In this document: piece after piece, positions 1 to 5,219 of the stretch
Layout: every line of letters starts with the position of its first letter
Numbering within the stretch: the stretch's first letter is position 1
Source: Methylococcaceae bacterium
GTDB lineage: Bacteria > Pseudomonadota > Gammaproteobacteria > Methylococcales > Methylococcaceae
Assembly (NCBI GenBank): GCA_012026715.1
Contig: VEPB01000303.1
Location: forward strand, 1 to 7,851
Direction of reading: 5' to 3'
Length of the DNA stretch: 7,851 bases
Made by a program: the position numbers and the translations under genes
Notes under the pieces: model-generated
What the model was told of the DNA's origin: nothing
What the model saw: only the letters and a program-made list of their open reading frames with translations
The model's database searches: none

Positions 1-678
1 GACGAAAGCGCGGATGCCGCCTTCGTATTCGTAGATGTCCTCCTTGTCGGTGCGTTCGTCGCGCAGTTCGATGCGTACGCCCGAGTTCAAAAAGGACAGC
101 TCGCGCAGGCGCTTGGCCAGGATCTCGTAATGGAATTCGATGTGGGTGAAGGTCTCGGCGCTGGGCTTGAAGCGGATCTTGGTGCCGGAGCCTTCCGCCG
201 GGCCAACCTCTTCAAGAGGCGCTTGGGGTTCGCCGTGGCGGTAGAGCTGCTTGTAGAGCTTGCCGCTCTTACGGATTTCCAGTTCCAACTCCTCCGACAG
301 CGCGTTCACCACCGAGACGCCGACCCCGTGCAGACCGCCGGAAACTTTGTAGGCGTTATCGTCGAACTTGCCGCCGGCATGGAGCACGGTCAGGATGACT
401 TCCGCCGCCGAGCGGCCTTCCTCCTCCATGATATCGACCGGAATTCCACGACCGTCGTCGACCACGGTGACCGATTCGTCGGAATGGATGGTGACCTGTA
501 CGCCGGTGCAGTAGCCGGCAAGGGCTTCGTCGATGGAGTTGTCGACGACTTCGAACACCATGTGGTGCAGGCCGGTGCCGTCGTCGGTGTCGCCGATGTA
601 CATGCCGGGGCGCTTGCGGACGGCGTCCAGGCCCTTGAGGACTTTAATATTGGAACTGTCGTAATCGTCGGCGGCCAT
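1..678 (-). CDS. gyrB: DNA gyrase subunit B (ATPase), N-terminal part, cut by window edge
   Basis: GyrB is the ATPase subunit of the cytoplasmic GyrA2B2 type II topoisomerase, which introduces negative supercoils. Only the first 226 codons lie in the window, out of roughly 800 in the family; the frame stays open to base 1. The N-terminus reads MAADDYDSSNIKVLKGLDAV, the standard GyrB opening. The GHKL ATPase motifs are intact: FEVVDNSID with E43 (general base) and N47 (Mg ligand), DDGRGIP with D74 (adenine contact), and the ATP-lid motif GGLHGVG at 114-120. The start of the transducer domain follows. The ATG at 676-678 is set by alignment and by a strong Shine-Dalgarno. gyrB lies 42 nt after recF on the same strand and is probably the last gene of the dnaA operon. 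One oddity: the position matching E. coli Arg136, the coumarin-binding arginine, is Lys137 here. Identification is certain. Confidence 0.98.
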   Translation of the reverse strand, partial: MAADDYDSSNIKVLKGLDAVRKRPGMYIGDTDDGTGLHHMVFEVVDNSIDEALAGYCTGVQVTIHSDESVTVVDDGRGIPVDIMEEEGRSAAEVILTVLHAGGKFDDNAYKVSGGLHGVGVSVVNALSEELELEIRKSGKLYKQLYRHGEPQAPLEEVGPAEGSGTKIRFKPSAETFTHIEFHYEILAKRLRELSFLNSGVRIELRDERTDKEDIYEYEGGIRAFV

Positions 679-687
679 AGCGGTTTG

Positions 688-696
688 CTCCTCCTT
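688..696 (-). promoter_or_regulatory. Strong Shine-Dalgarno of gyrB
   Basis: Read on the minus strand, this is AAGGAGGAG, 9 nt before the gyrB ATG at 678. It is the best ribosome-binding site in the replication block and supports this start. It suggests gyrB is translated much more efficiently than recF just upstream. Confidence 0.8.
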
Positions 697-720
697 CGGT
701 GATTGATGTCGTGCGCGGGT

Positions 721-1797
721 TCAGGCGGCGGTCACGCGGCCCTGGTCCATCCGGAACAGTCCGCTGCCGGGCAGTTGGCTCACGGGCAGCAGGCTGTCGT
801 CGGTGGCGGTGATGAAAAACTGCGACCGGCGCTCCGCTAGGTAGGCGAGCAGCTTGTCGCGATTGGCGCCGTCCAGTTCCGAGGCCAGGTCGTCCACCAG
901 CACGCAGCCGCGCCGGTTTAGGGATTGCTCCAGCAAATGGGCCTGGGACAGCAGTAGGGCGAACACCAAAAGCTTCATCTGGCCGCGCGACAGATAGGCC
1001 TTGGCGGGGCGGCCGTCGGCCAGCACCGCGAAATCGCCCTTGTGGGCGCCGGAATGGGTGTAGCCCAGGCGGCGGTCCAGGTCCCGGTCGTCCCCCAGCA
1101 CCTCCAACAGATCGCGGCTGCGGTCCCAGCCGGCGGTCAGCTTCAGTTCAAATTGGGTTGTGCCCAAGAAGTGCCTGCTGGCTTCAAGGAAATAGGGCGC
1201 CAGCCGTTCGCCGTAACGCTCCCGCGCCAAAGCCACCATTGTACCGTAGCGGGCCAGTTCGTGGTTCCAGGTCTGTTCGGCCTGGCGTCCGGCGCCTTGC
1301 CGCAGCAGGGCGTTGCGCTGATTGAGGGCACGCGCGTAGCCGCGCCATTGGTCCAGATAGCCGGGCTCAAGATGGAAGGCGCCCCAGTCGAGGAACTGGC
1401 GGCGGCCCTTGGGCGGGTTTTCCAGCAGGCCGCTGCTGGCCGGCTGGATCAGCAGCACCGGCAGGGCCGCGATCAGTTCCGCGCTGGATTGCAGTTTGCG
1501 GCCGGTCAGCATGATTTCCCGCTGGCGCCGCGCCAGCCGGACACCCAGAGTCTCCGCCGGGCCCTCGTCGGCAACGCTGCGGCCGGAGACGGTGAGGCAC
1601 TCCTGCTGAAAGCGGATCACCTGGCCGGCCTGGGAGGAACGAAACGAGCGGGCCCGGCCGAGGATGTAGATCGCCTCCAGAAGCGAGGTCTTGCCGCTGC
1701 CGTTGGCGCCGACGATGAAGTTCAGCCGGCTCGACGGTGTCAGCGCGGCGCGCTCGATGTTGCGGACGTCGAACACGTCCAGCTTGGTGAGGCTCAT
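721..1797 (-). CDS. recF: DNA replication and repair protein RecF
   Basis: RecF is an SMC/Rad50-like ABC-type ATPase. With RecO and RecR it helps load RecA onto gapped DNA at stalled forks. The product has 358 residues, the usual family size. It opens MSLTKLDVFDVRNI, close to E. coli MSLTRLLIRDFRNI. Visible motifs are Walker A GANGSGKT (30-37), the family motif FLDWGAFH (135-142), the ABC signature LSRGQ (269-273), Walker B CVLVDD (298-303) and the D-loop SELD (306-309). The central region 140-240 is the helical arm domain. The gene follows dnaN by 33 nt and precedes gyrB by 42 nt. The ATG is chosen by homology. No Shine-Dalgarno precedes it; the 12 nt before the start are a pyrimidine-rich CCACCTCCCACC. 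Expression is therefore probably weak, or coupled to dnaN translation (inference). Confidence 0.98.
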   Translation of the reverse strand: MSLTKLDVFDVRNIERAALTPSSRLNFIVGANGSGKTSLLEAIYILGRARSFRSSQAGQVIRFQQECLTVSGRSVADEGPAETLGVRLARRQREIMLTGRKLQSSAELIAALPVLLIQPASSGLLENPPKGRRQFLDWGAFHLEPGYLDQWRGYARALNQRNALLRQGAGRQAEQTWNHELARYGTMVALARERYGERLAPYFLEASRHFLGTTQFELKLTAGWDRSRDLLEVLGDDRDLDRRLGYTHSGAHKGDFAVLADGRPAKAYLSRGQMKLLVFALLLSQAHLLEQSLNRRGCVLVDDLASELDGANRDKLLAYLAERRSQFFITATDDSLLPVSQLPGSGLFRMDQGRVTAA

Positions 1798-1807
1798 GGT
1801 GGGAGGT

Positions 1808-1823
1808 GGCCGCCGCAGCGGCC
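1808..1823. repeat. Perfect 6-bp inverted repeat in the dnaN-recF gap
   Basis: GGCCGC and GCGGCC flank a 4-nt loop, giving a GC-only stem 7 nt beyond the dnaN stop and 10 nt before the recF start. No T-run follows on either strand, so it does not look like an intrinsic terminator. In the dnaN-recF mRNA it could hinder ribosome access to recF or slow decay. In DNA this GC-rich it could also be chance. Confidence 0.5.
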
Positions 1824-1830
1824 GGCGCGG

Positions 1831-2934
1831 TCACACCCGCATGGGCATGACAATGAACTTGAAGCGCGGATTTTCCACGTCCTCGACCAGGCAGCTGTGG
1901 GTGGTGTTGCTGAAGGACATTCGGATCTCGTCGGCGTCGCAGTTGCTCACCGCGTCCAGCATGTAGGCGGCGTTGAAGCCGATCTCCACGCCGTCCCCCT
2001 CCAGGCTGATTTCCACCTCGTCCTCGGCCTCCTCGTGTTCCGGGTTCTGGGCGCGCAGGACCATGCGCTGCGCTTCCAGTTCCAGGGTGACGCCGCGGAA
2101 CTTCTCGTTGGACAGGATGGCGACGCGGGTCAGCGCCGCTTTCAGCGCGTCGCGGGTGACCGAGACCACCCGGTTGACGTCCTTGGGCATGACCCGCTGG
2201 TAGTCCGGATAGCGGCCGTCCACCAGCTTGGCGGCGAAGCTCAGGTCCGGCAGGATGGCGCGGATGTTGTTGGCGGCGATCTGCAGGGTCAGGGGCTCAT
2301 CCGGGTCGCCGCCCAGCAGCTTGTGCAGTTCCAGTGCGCCCTTGCGCGGCAGGATGAACTGGCGCGGCGCCAGATCGCCGGTGTCGATGGCTTCTTCCGA
2401 GATCGCCAGCCGATGGCCGTCGGAGGAGACCGCCCGCAGCATGCCGCCACCCACCTCCAGCAGCAGGCCGTTGAGGTAGTAGCGCACGTCCTGCAAGGCC
2501 ATGGCGAACAGCGTCTTGTCCATGGCGCGCTTGAGCACCCGGCAAGGCAAGGTCAGTTCGGCTTCCGGCTCGCCGCTGTCGAAGCTGGGGTAGGTATCGG
2601 CCGGCAGGGTGCTGAGGGTAAAACGGCTGCGGGCGCATTGCACCAGGAATCGGTCCTGCTGACATTCCACGTTGACCGCCGCGTGGTCTGGCAGTTGTCG
2701 GCAGATGTCCAGGAGCTTGCGGGCCGGAACGGTGATGGCGCCGTGATCGCCGAATTCGGTGCTGGAGCGGGTCAGCAACTGCACCTCGGTGTCGGTGCCG
2801 GTGAATTCCAGTCGGGTGCCTTCCAGCTTGATGAGAACATTGGACAGCACCGGCAGGGGCTGGCGCTTTTCGATGACGCCGATGACCTGCTGCAACGGGG
2901 TCAGGAGGTTGTCTCGGGACGTACTGAATTTCAT
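1831..2934 (-). CDS. dnaN: DNA polymerase III beta subunit (sliding clamp)
   Basis: DnaN forms the dimeric ring that tethers DNA polymerase III and many other replication and repair proteins to DNA. The product has 367 residues against 366 in E. coli. It opens MKFSTSRDNLLTPLQQVIGV and ends FKFIVMPMRV, with the C-terminal VMPMR segment that forms part of the client-peptide pocket. The SDGHRLA motif at 171-177 supplies other pocket residues. The three clamp domains run at about 1-120, 125-250 and 250-367. The ATG at 2932-2934 matches the family start. A weak AAGG (minus strand, 2944-2941) lies 6 nt upstream. It starts 42 nt after dnaA and is 33 nt before recF, with no promoter or terminator visible, so co-transcription with dnaA is likely. 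Nothing is missing from the protein. Confidence 0.99.
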   Translation of the reverse strand: MKFSTSRDNLLTPLQQVIGVIEKRQPLPVLSNVLIKLEGTRLEFTGTDTEVQLLTRSSTEFGDHGAITVPARKLLDICRQLPDHAAVNVECQQDRFLVQCARSRFTLSTLPADTYPSFDSGEPEAELTLPCRVLKRAMDKTLFAMALQDVRYYLNGLLLEVGGGMLRAVSSDGHRLAISEEAIDTGDLAPRQFILPRKGALELHKLLGGDPDEPLTLQIAANNIRAILPDLSFAAKLVDGRYPDYQRVMPKDVNRVVSVTRDALKAALTRVAILSNEKFRGVTLELEAQRMVLRAQNPEHEEAEDEVEISLEGDGVEIGFNAAYMLDAVSNCDADEIRMSFSNTTHSCLVEDVENPRFKFIVMPMRV

Positions 2935-2976
2935 GGCGGGCCTTGCCTGATGTTCGGAGTCGTGGGAGCGGGGCGG

Positions 2977-4302
2977 TTAGCTGGAGAGCGTGCGCAGCAG
3001 ATTGGAATAGTCTTCCTGGAACTTGGCATCGCTTTCCTTGAGTTCCTGCACCTTGCGGGTGGCGTGCAGCACGGTGGTATGGTCGCGCCCGCCGAACATC
3101 TGCCCGATTTCCGGCAGGCTGTGATTGGTCAGTTCCTTCGACAGCGCCATGGCGATCTGGCGGGGTCGGGCCAGCGAACGGGTGCGCTTGTTGGAAAGCA
3201 GGTCGGCCAGCTTGATCTTGAAGTATTCGGCCACGGTTTTCTGGATGTTTTCGACGCTGACCATGCGGTCCTGCAAGGCGATCAGGTCGCGCAGGGCTTC
3301 CTTGGCGAAATCCAGGGTGATGGGTCGTCCGGTGAAGTGGGCGTTGGCCATGACCCGGCGCAGGGCGCCCTCCAGTTCGCGGATGTTGGAACGGATCCGT
3401 TTGCCGATGAAGAAGGCCACTTCCGGCGACAGCTCCACGTTGTTGGCCTGGGCCTTGCTCATCAGAATGGCCACGCGGGTTTCCAGGTCGGGCGGCTCGA
3501 TGGCCACCGGCAGGCCCCAGCCGAAGCGGGATTTCAATCGTTCCTGCAGTCCCTTGATCTCTTTCGGATAACGGTCGCAGGTCAGCACCACCTGGTGCTT
3601 GTTTTCCAGCAGGGTGTTGAAGGTGTGGAAGAATTCTTCCTGGGATTGCTCCTTGCCGGCGAAGAACTGGATGTCGTCGATCAACAGTGCGTCGACATTG
3701 CGGTAGAACTCCTTGAAGGCGGCGATGGCGTTGTGCTGCAGGGCCTTCACCATGTCCGACACGAACCGTTCCGAATGCAGGTAGACGATGTTGGCGGACG
3801 GGTTGGTACGCAGAATCTCGTTGCCGATGGCGTGCATCAGGTGAGTCTTGCCCAGGCCGACGCCGCCGTAGATGAATAGCGGGTTGTAAGCGCGGCCGAC
3901 GCTTTGGGCCACTTGCATGGACGCCGCCTTGGCCAGCTGATTGGACTTGCCTTCTACGAAGTTGCTGAAGATGTGGGCCGGATTCAGGTTGTTCGGGAGC
4001 TTGGCCTTGCCGGCCGGCTTGCGCGGGCTGGCCGGGCGGTCGCCGGCGCCGGGTGCCTGGGCCTTGCTGCCGATTTCCAGCACCACCTGCGGGTGGGGTT
4101 GGGGCTTCTGGATGGAAACGGCTTCCTCAATCTTGTCGAAGAAGTGCTGTTTGACCCAGTCCAGCACGAAGCGGTTGGGTGCCAGCAGCTTGAGTTCCAG
4201 TTCGGATTCGACGGCCTGCAGCGGCCGGATCCAGGTATTGAACTGCTGAGCCGGCAGTTCCCCTTCCAGTTTCCGGATGCAGGCGCTCCACAACGCACTC
4301 AT
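2977..4302 (-). CDS. dnaA: Chromosomal replication initiator protein DnaA
   Basis: DnaA is the AAA+ initiator that binds DnaA boxes, opens the origin and recruits the DnaB helicase; it also regulates transcription. The product has 441 residues. Domain I (about 1-78) opens MSALWSACIRKLEGELPAQQFNTWIRP-like and mediates self-association and helicase loading. Domain II (about 79-107) is a short Pro/Ala/Lys-rich linker, which explains why the protein is shorter than the 467-residue E. coli one. Domain III carries Walker A GGVGLGKTH (146-154), Walker B LLIDD (206-210), a sensor 1 region LTCDR (240-244), the box VII arginine finger R259 in KSRFGWGL, and sensor 2 R308. Domain IV carries the DNA-binding signature GGRDHTTVLHA (404-414). 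The ATG at 4300-4302 fits the family start, and a GAGGT Shine-Dalgarno lies 9 nt upstream. It diverges from rpmH and heads the dnaN-recF-gyrB run. Confidence 0.99.
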   Translation of the reverse strand: MSALWSACIRKLEGELPAQQFNTWIRPLQAVESELELKLLAPNRFVLDWVKQHFFDKIEEAVSIQKPQPHPQVVLEIGSKAQAPGAGDRPASPRKPAGKAKLPNNLNPAHIFSNFVEGKSNQLAKAASMQVAQSVGRAYNPLFIYGGVGLGKTHLMHAIGNEILRTNPSANIVYLHSERFVSDMVKALQHNAIAAFKEFYRNVDALLIDDIQFFAGKEQSQEEFFHTFNTLLENKHQVVLTCDRYPKEIKGLQERLKSRFGWGLPVAIEPPDLETRVAILMSKAQANNVELSPEVAFFIGKRIRSNIRELEGALRRVMANAHFTGRPITLDFAKEALRDLIALQDRMVSVENIQKTVAEYFKIKLADLLSNKRTRSLARPRQIAMALSKELTNHSLPEIGQMFGGRDHTTVLHATRKVQELKESDAKFQEDYSNLLRTLSS

Positions 4303-4311
4303 CGGTTGGCT

Positions 4312-4316
4312 ACCTC
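4312..4316 (-). promoter_or_regulatory. Shine-Dalgarno of dnaA
   Basis: Read on the minus strand this is GAGGT, 9 nt before the dnaA ATG at 4302. Its spacing supports the ATG chosen by homology. It is moderate in strength, as is usual for dnaA. Confidence 0.6.
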
Positions 4317-4385
4317 GGCGGGCAAGGTTGGGTCCTTCTAAAGGATGGCTTGAGACGGTTGAACGGTCGGGCGGGGTGAAGGAGT

Positions 4386-4414
4386 ACTATACGCCAATCG
4401 GCAGTTATCCACAG
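4386..4414 (-). promoter_or_regulatory. Probable dnaA promoter
   Basis: On the minus strand the -10 hexamer TATAGT (4391-4386) matches the sigma-70 consensus at 5 of 6 positions. With a 17-nt spacer the -35 would be CTGTGG (4414-4409), a poor match that overlaps the DnaA box. Transcription would start near 4379, leaving a leader of about 77 nt before the dnaA ATG. A weak -35 covered by a DnaA box is what an autorepressed dnaA promoter would look like, but this is inferred from sequence only. Confidence 0.5.
4405..4413 (+). promoter_or_regulatory. Perfect consensus DnaA box
   Basis: TTATCCACA is an exact match to the high-affinity DnaA box. It is the only exact match I see in the gap. It overlaps the predicted -35 of the leftward dnaA promoter and ends 3 bp before the -35 of the rightward rpmH promoter. 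Expected roles are autoregulation of dnaA and possibly contribution to origin function. Confidence 0.85.
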
Positions 4415-4416
4415 CA

Positions 4417-4446
4417 TTGACATCGTTTTGCCGGTTCACTTAACAT
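4417..4446 (+). promoter_or_regulatory. Probable sigma-70 promoter of the rpmH operon
   Basis: A perfect -35 TTGACA (4417-4422) is followed after 18 bp by TAACAT (4441-4446), which matches the -10 consensus at 4 of 6 positions. Transcription would begin near 4453, giving a leader of about 44 nt before rpmH. This is the only good rightward promoter upstream of the rpmH-rnpA-yidD-yidC genes, so it probably drives all of them. Confidence 0.65.
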
Positions 4447-4496
4447 GCCTGCCTTTTTTCCGATCCGAATCTTCCAATCCGTCAGGCAGTCGTCCC

Positions 4497-4631
4497 ATGA
4501 AGAGAACTTATCAGCCCAGCAAGATCAAGCGCGCGCGCACCCATGGCTTCCGCGCCCGGATGAAGACCCGCGGGGGGCGCGCCGTCATCAATGCCCGCCG
4601 CGCCAAGGGCCGCAAGAGACTTTCCGTCTAG
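4497..4631 (+). CDS. rpmH: 50S ribosomal protein L34
   Basis: L34 is a small, very basic protein of the large ribosomal subunit. The product has 44 residues, starts MKRTYQPSKIKRARTHGFRA and ends RAKGRKRLSV, matching the whole family length (46 in E. coli). The MKR(T/S)(F/Y)QPS opening and the HGFRARM core are diagnostic. An in-frame ATG at 4428 would add 23 residues not found in L34 and would lie inside the promoter, so the ATG at 4497 is chosen. The Shine-Dalgarno is weak, an AGG at 4484-4486 about 10 nt upstream. It is the first gene of the rightward operon and is followed after 4 nt by the likely rnpA start. Confidence 0.98.
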   Translation: MKRTYQPSKIKRARTHGFRARMKTRGGRAVINARRAKGRKRLSV

Positions 4632-4635
4632 CGGC

Positions 4636-5028
4636 TTGGATCCGGCATCGTTCGGGTTCCCTCGCGACCTTCGTTTACTCGAACCGGCCGAGTTCCGCTT
4701 CGTTTTCGAACAACCGGAACGATCCCAAGACGCCTACCTGACCGTATTGGCACGGGTGAATGCCAAGGGGTACGCCCGGCTTGGCTTGGCCATCTCCAAG
4801 AAAAGCGTCCGTAAGGCGGCCCGTCGCAATCTGCTGAAACGGCTGGCGCGGGAGAGTTTCAGGTTGTGCCGGCGGGATCTGGGGAGGCTGGATTTCGTGG
4901 TGATGGCCAGACCCGCCGCCCGCGACGCCGACCGTTCCCTCATCAGCAAGTCCCTTGAGCGGCACTGGAAAATCCTGGTTCAACGATGCGATTCGCGCTG
5001 GTGCAACTCATCAAGCTCTATCGATTAG
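4636..5028 (+). CDS. rnpA: Ribonuclease P protein component
   Basis: RnpA is the basic protein cofactor of RNase P, which trims the 5' leader from precursor tRNAs. From a TTG at 4636 the product has 130 residues (E. coli 119). FGFPRDLRLLEPAEFRFVF aligns with the E. coli N-terminus FPRELRLLTPSQFTFVF; ARLGLAISKKSVRKAARRN and KRLARESFR form the RNA-binding core, and DFVVMARP the next strand. The family's RNR motif reads R64-N65-L66, so its second arginine is replaced by leucine. Start choice is uncertain. ATG at 4591 is the only upstream ATG close by, but it adds 15 residues without family counterpart and overlaps rpmH by 41 nt; TTG 4636 gives the expected length but has no clear Shine-Dalgarno. 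The 3' end overlaps yidD by 43 nt. Confidence 0.93.
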   Translation: MDPASFGFPRDLRLLEPAEFRFVFEQPERSQDAYLTVLARVNAKGYARLGLAISKKSVRKAARRNLLKRLARESFRLCRRDLGRLDFVVMARPAARDADRSLISKSLERHWKILVQRCDSRWCNSSSSID

Positions 5029-5219
5029 TCCTCAGCCCCTGGCTGGGCTACCACTGTCGCTTTCATCCCACCTGTTCCAGTTATGCAATCACCGCCATCG
5101 AGCGGTTCGGAGTCTGGAAGGGCGGATATCTCACTATAAGAAGACTGGCGAAATGCCACCCCTGGCACGAGGGCGGGCTCGATCCGGTACCCAAAAAATT
5201 CGGTGGCTCCAATGGATAA
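4986..5219 (+). CDS. yidD: Membrane protein insertion efficiency factor YidD
   Basis: YidD is a small inner-membrane-associated protein that assists YidC-dependent membrane insertion in E. coli. The product has 77 residues (E. coli 85). The N-terminal amphipathic or hydrophobic stretch ALVQLIKLYRLVLSPWLG is followed by the family signature HCRFHPTCSSYAITAIERFG. The C-terminal KCHPWHEGGLDPVP is also characteristic. Three conserved cysteines are C24, C30 and C57. The ATG at 4986 lies inside rnpA in another frame, and the last 8 nt overlap the yidC start. Both overlaps suggest translational coupling, so that YidD is made with RnpA and YidC. The Shine-Dalgarno is weak. Confidence 0.95.
   Translation: MRFALVQLIKLYRLVLSPWLGYHCRFHPTCSSYAITAIERFGVWKGGYLTIRRLAKCHPWHEGGLDPVPKKFGGSNG

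Larger units (their letters stand above)
4303..4496. other. Divergent dnaA-rpmH intergenic region; possible part of oriC
   Basis: This 194-bp gap separates the two divergent gene sets. It holds a perfect DnaA box, a probable rpmH promoter and a probable dnaA promoter. In pseudomonads the replication origin lies in the dnaA-rpmH gap, but it is longer there and carries several DnaA boxes and an AT-rich unwinding stretch. Here I see one box, one GATC (4461-4464) and no extended AT-rich tract; the most AT-rich piece is a short T6 run near 4454. It may be origin-proximal regulatory DNA rather than the full origin. Confidence 0.5.

Noticed and set aside
130..702. A 190-codon open frame on the + strand.
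   Set aside because: It is the antisense of gyrB in register with its codons; the GyrB reading shows all family motifs.
1866..1874. DnaA-box-like sequence near the 3' end of dnaN (TTTTCCACG).
   Set aside because: It has two mismatches to TTATCCACA, lies inside coding sequence and has no companion boxes nearby.
1042..3879. A 945-codon open frame on the + strand.
   Set aside because: It lies antisense to recF, dnaN and dnaA, all complete and conserved. Its translation is low-complexity (rich in Gly, Ala, Val, Gln, Asp, His) with no recognisable domain. Such frames arise opposite GC-rich genes because stop codons become rare there.
4333..4345. Small inverted repeat TCCTT-CTA-AAGGA in the dnaA leader.
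   Set aside because: A 5-bp stem with a 3-nt loop is weak and can occur by chance; there is no T-run and no evidence of regulation.
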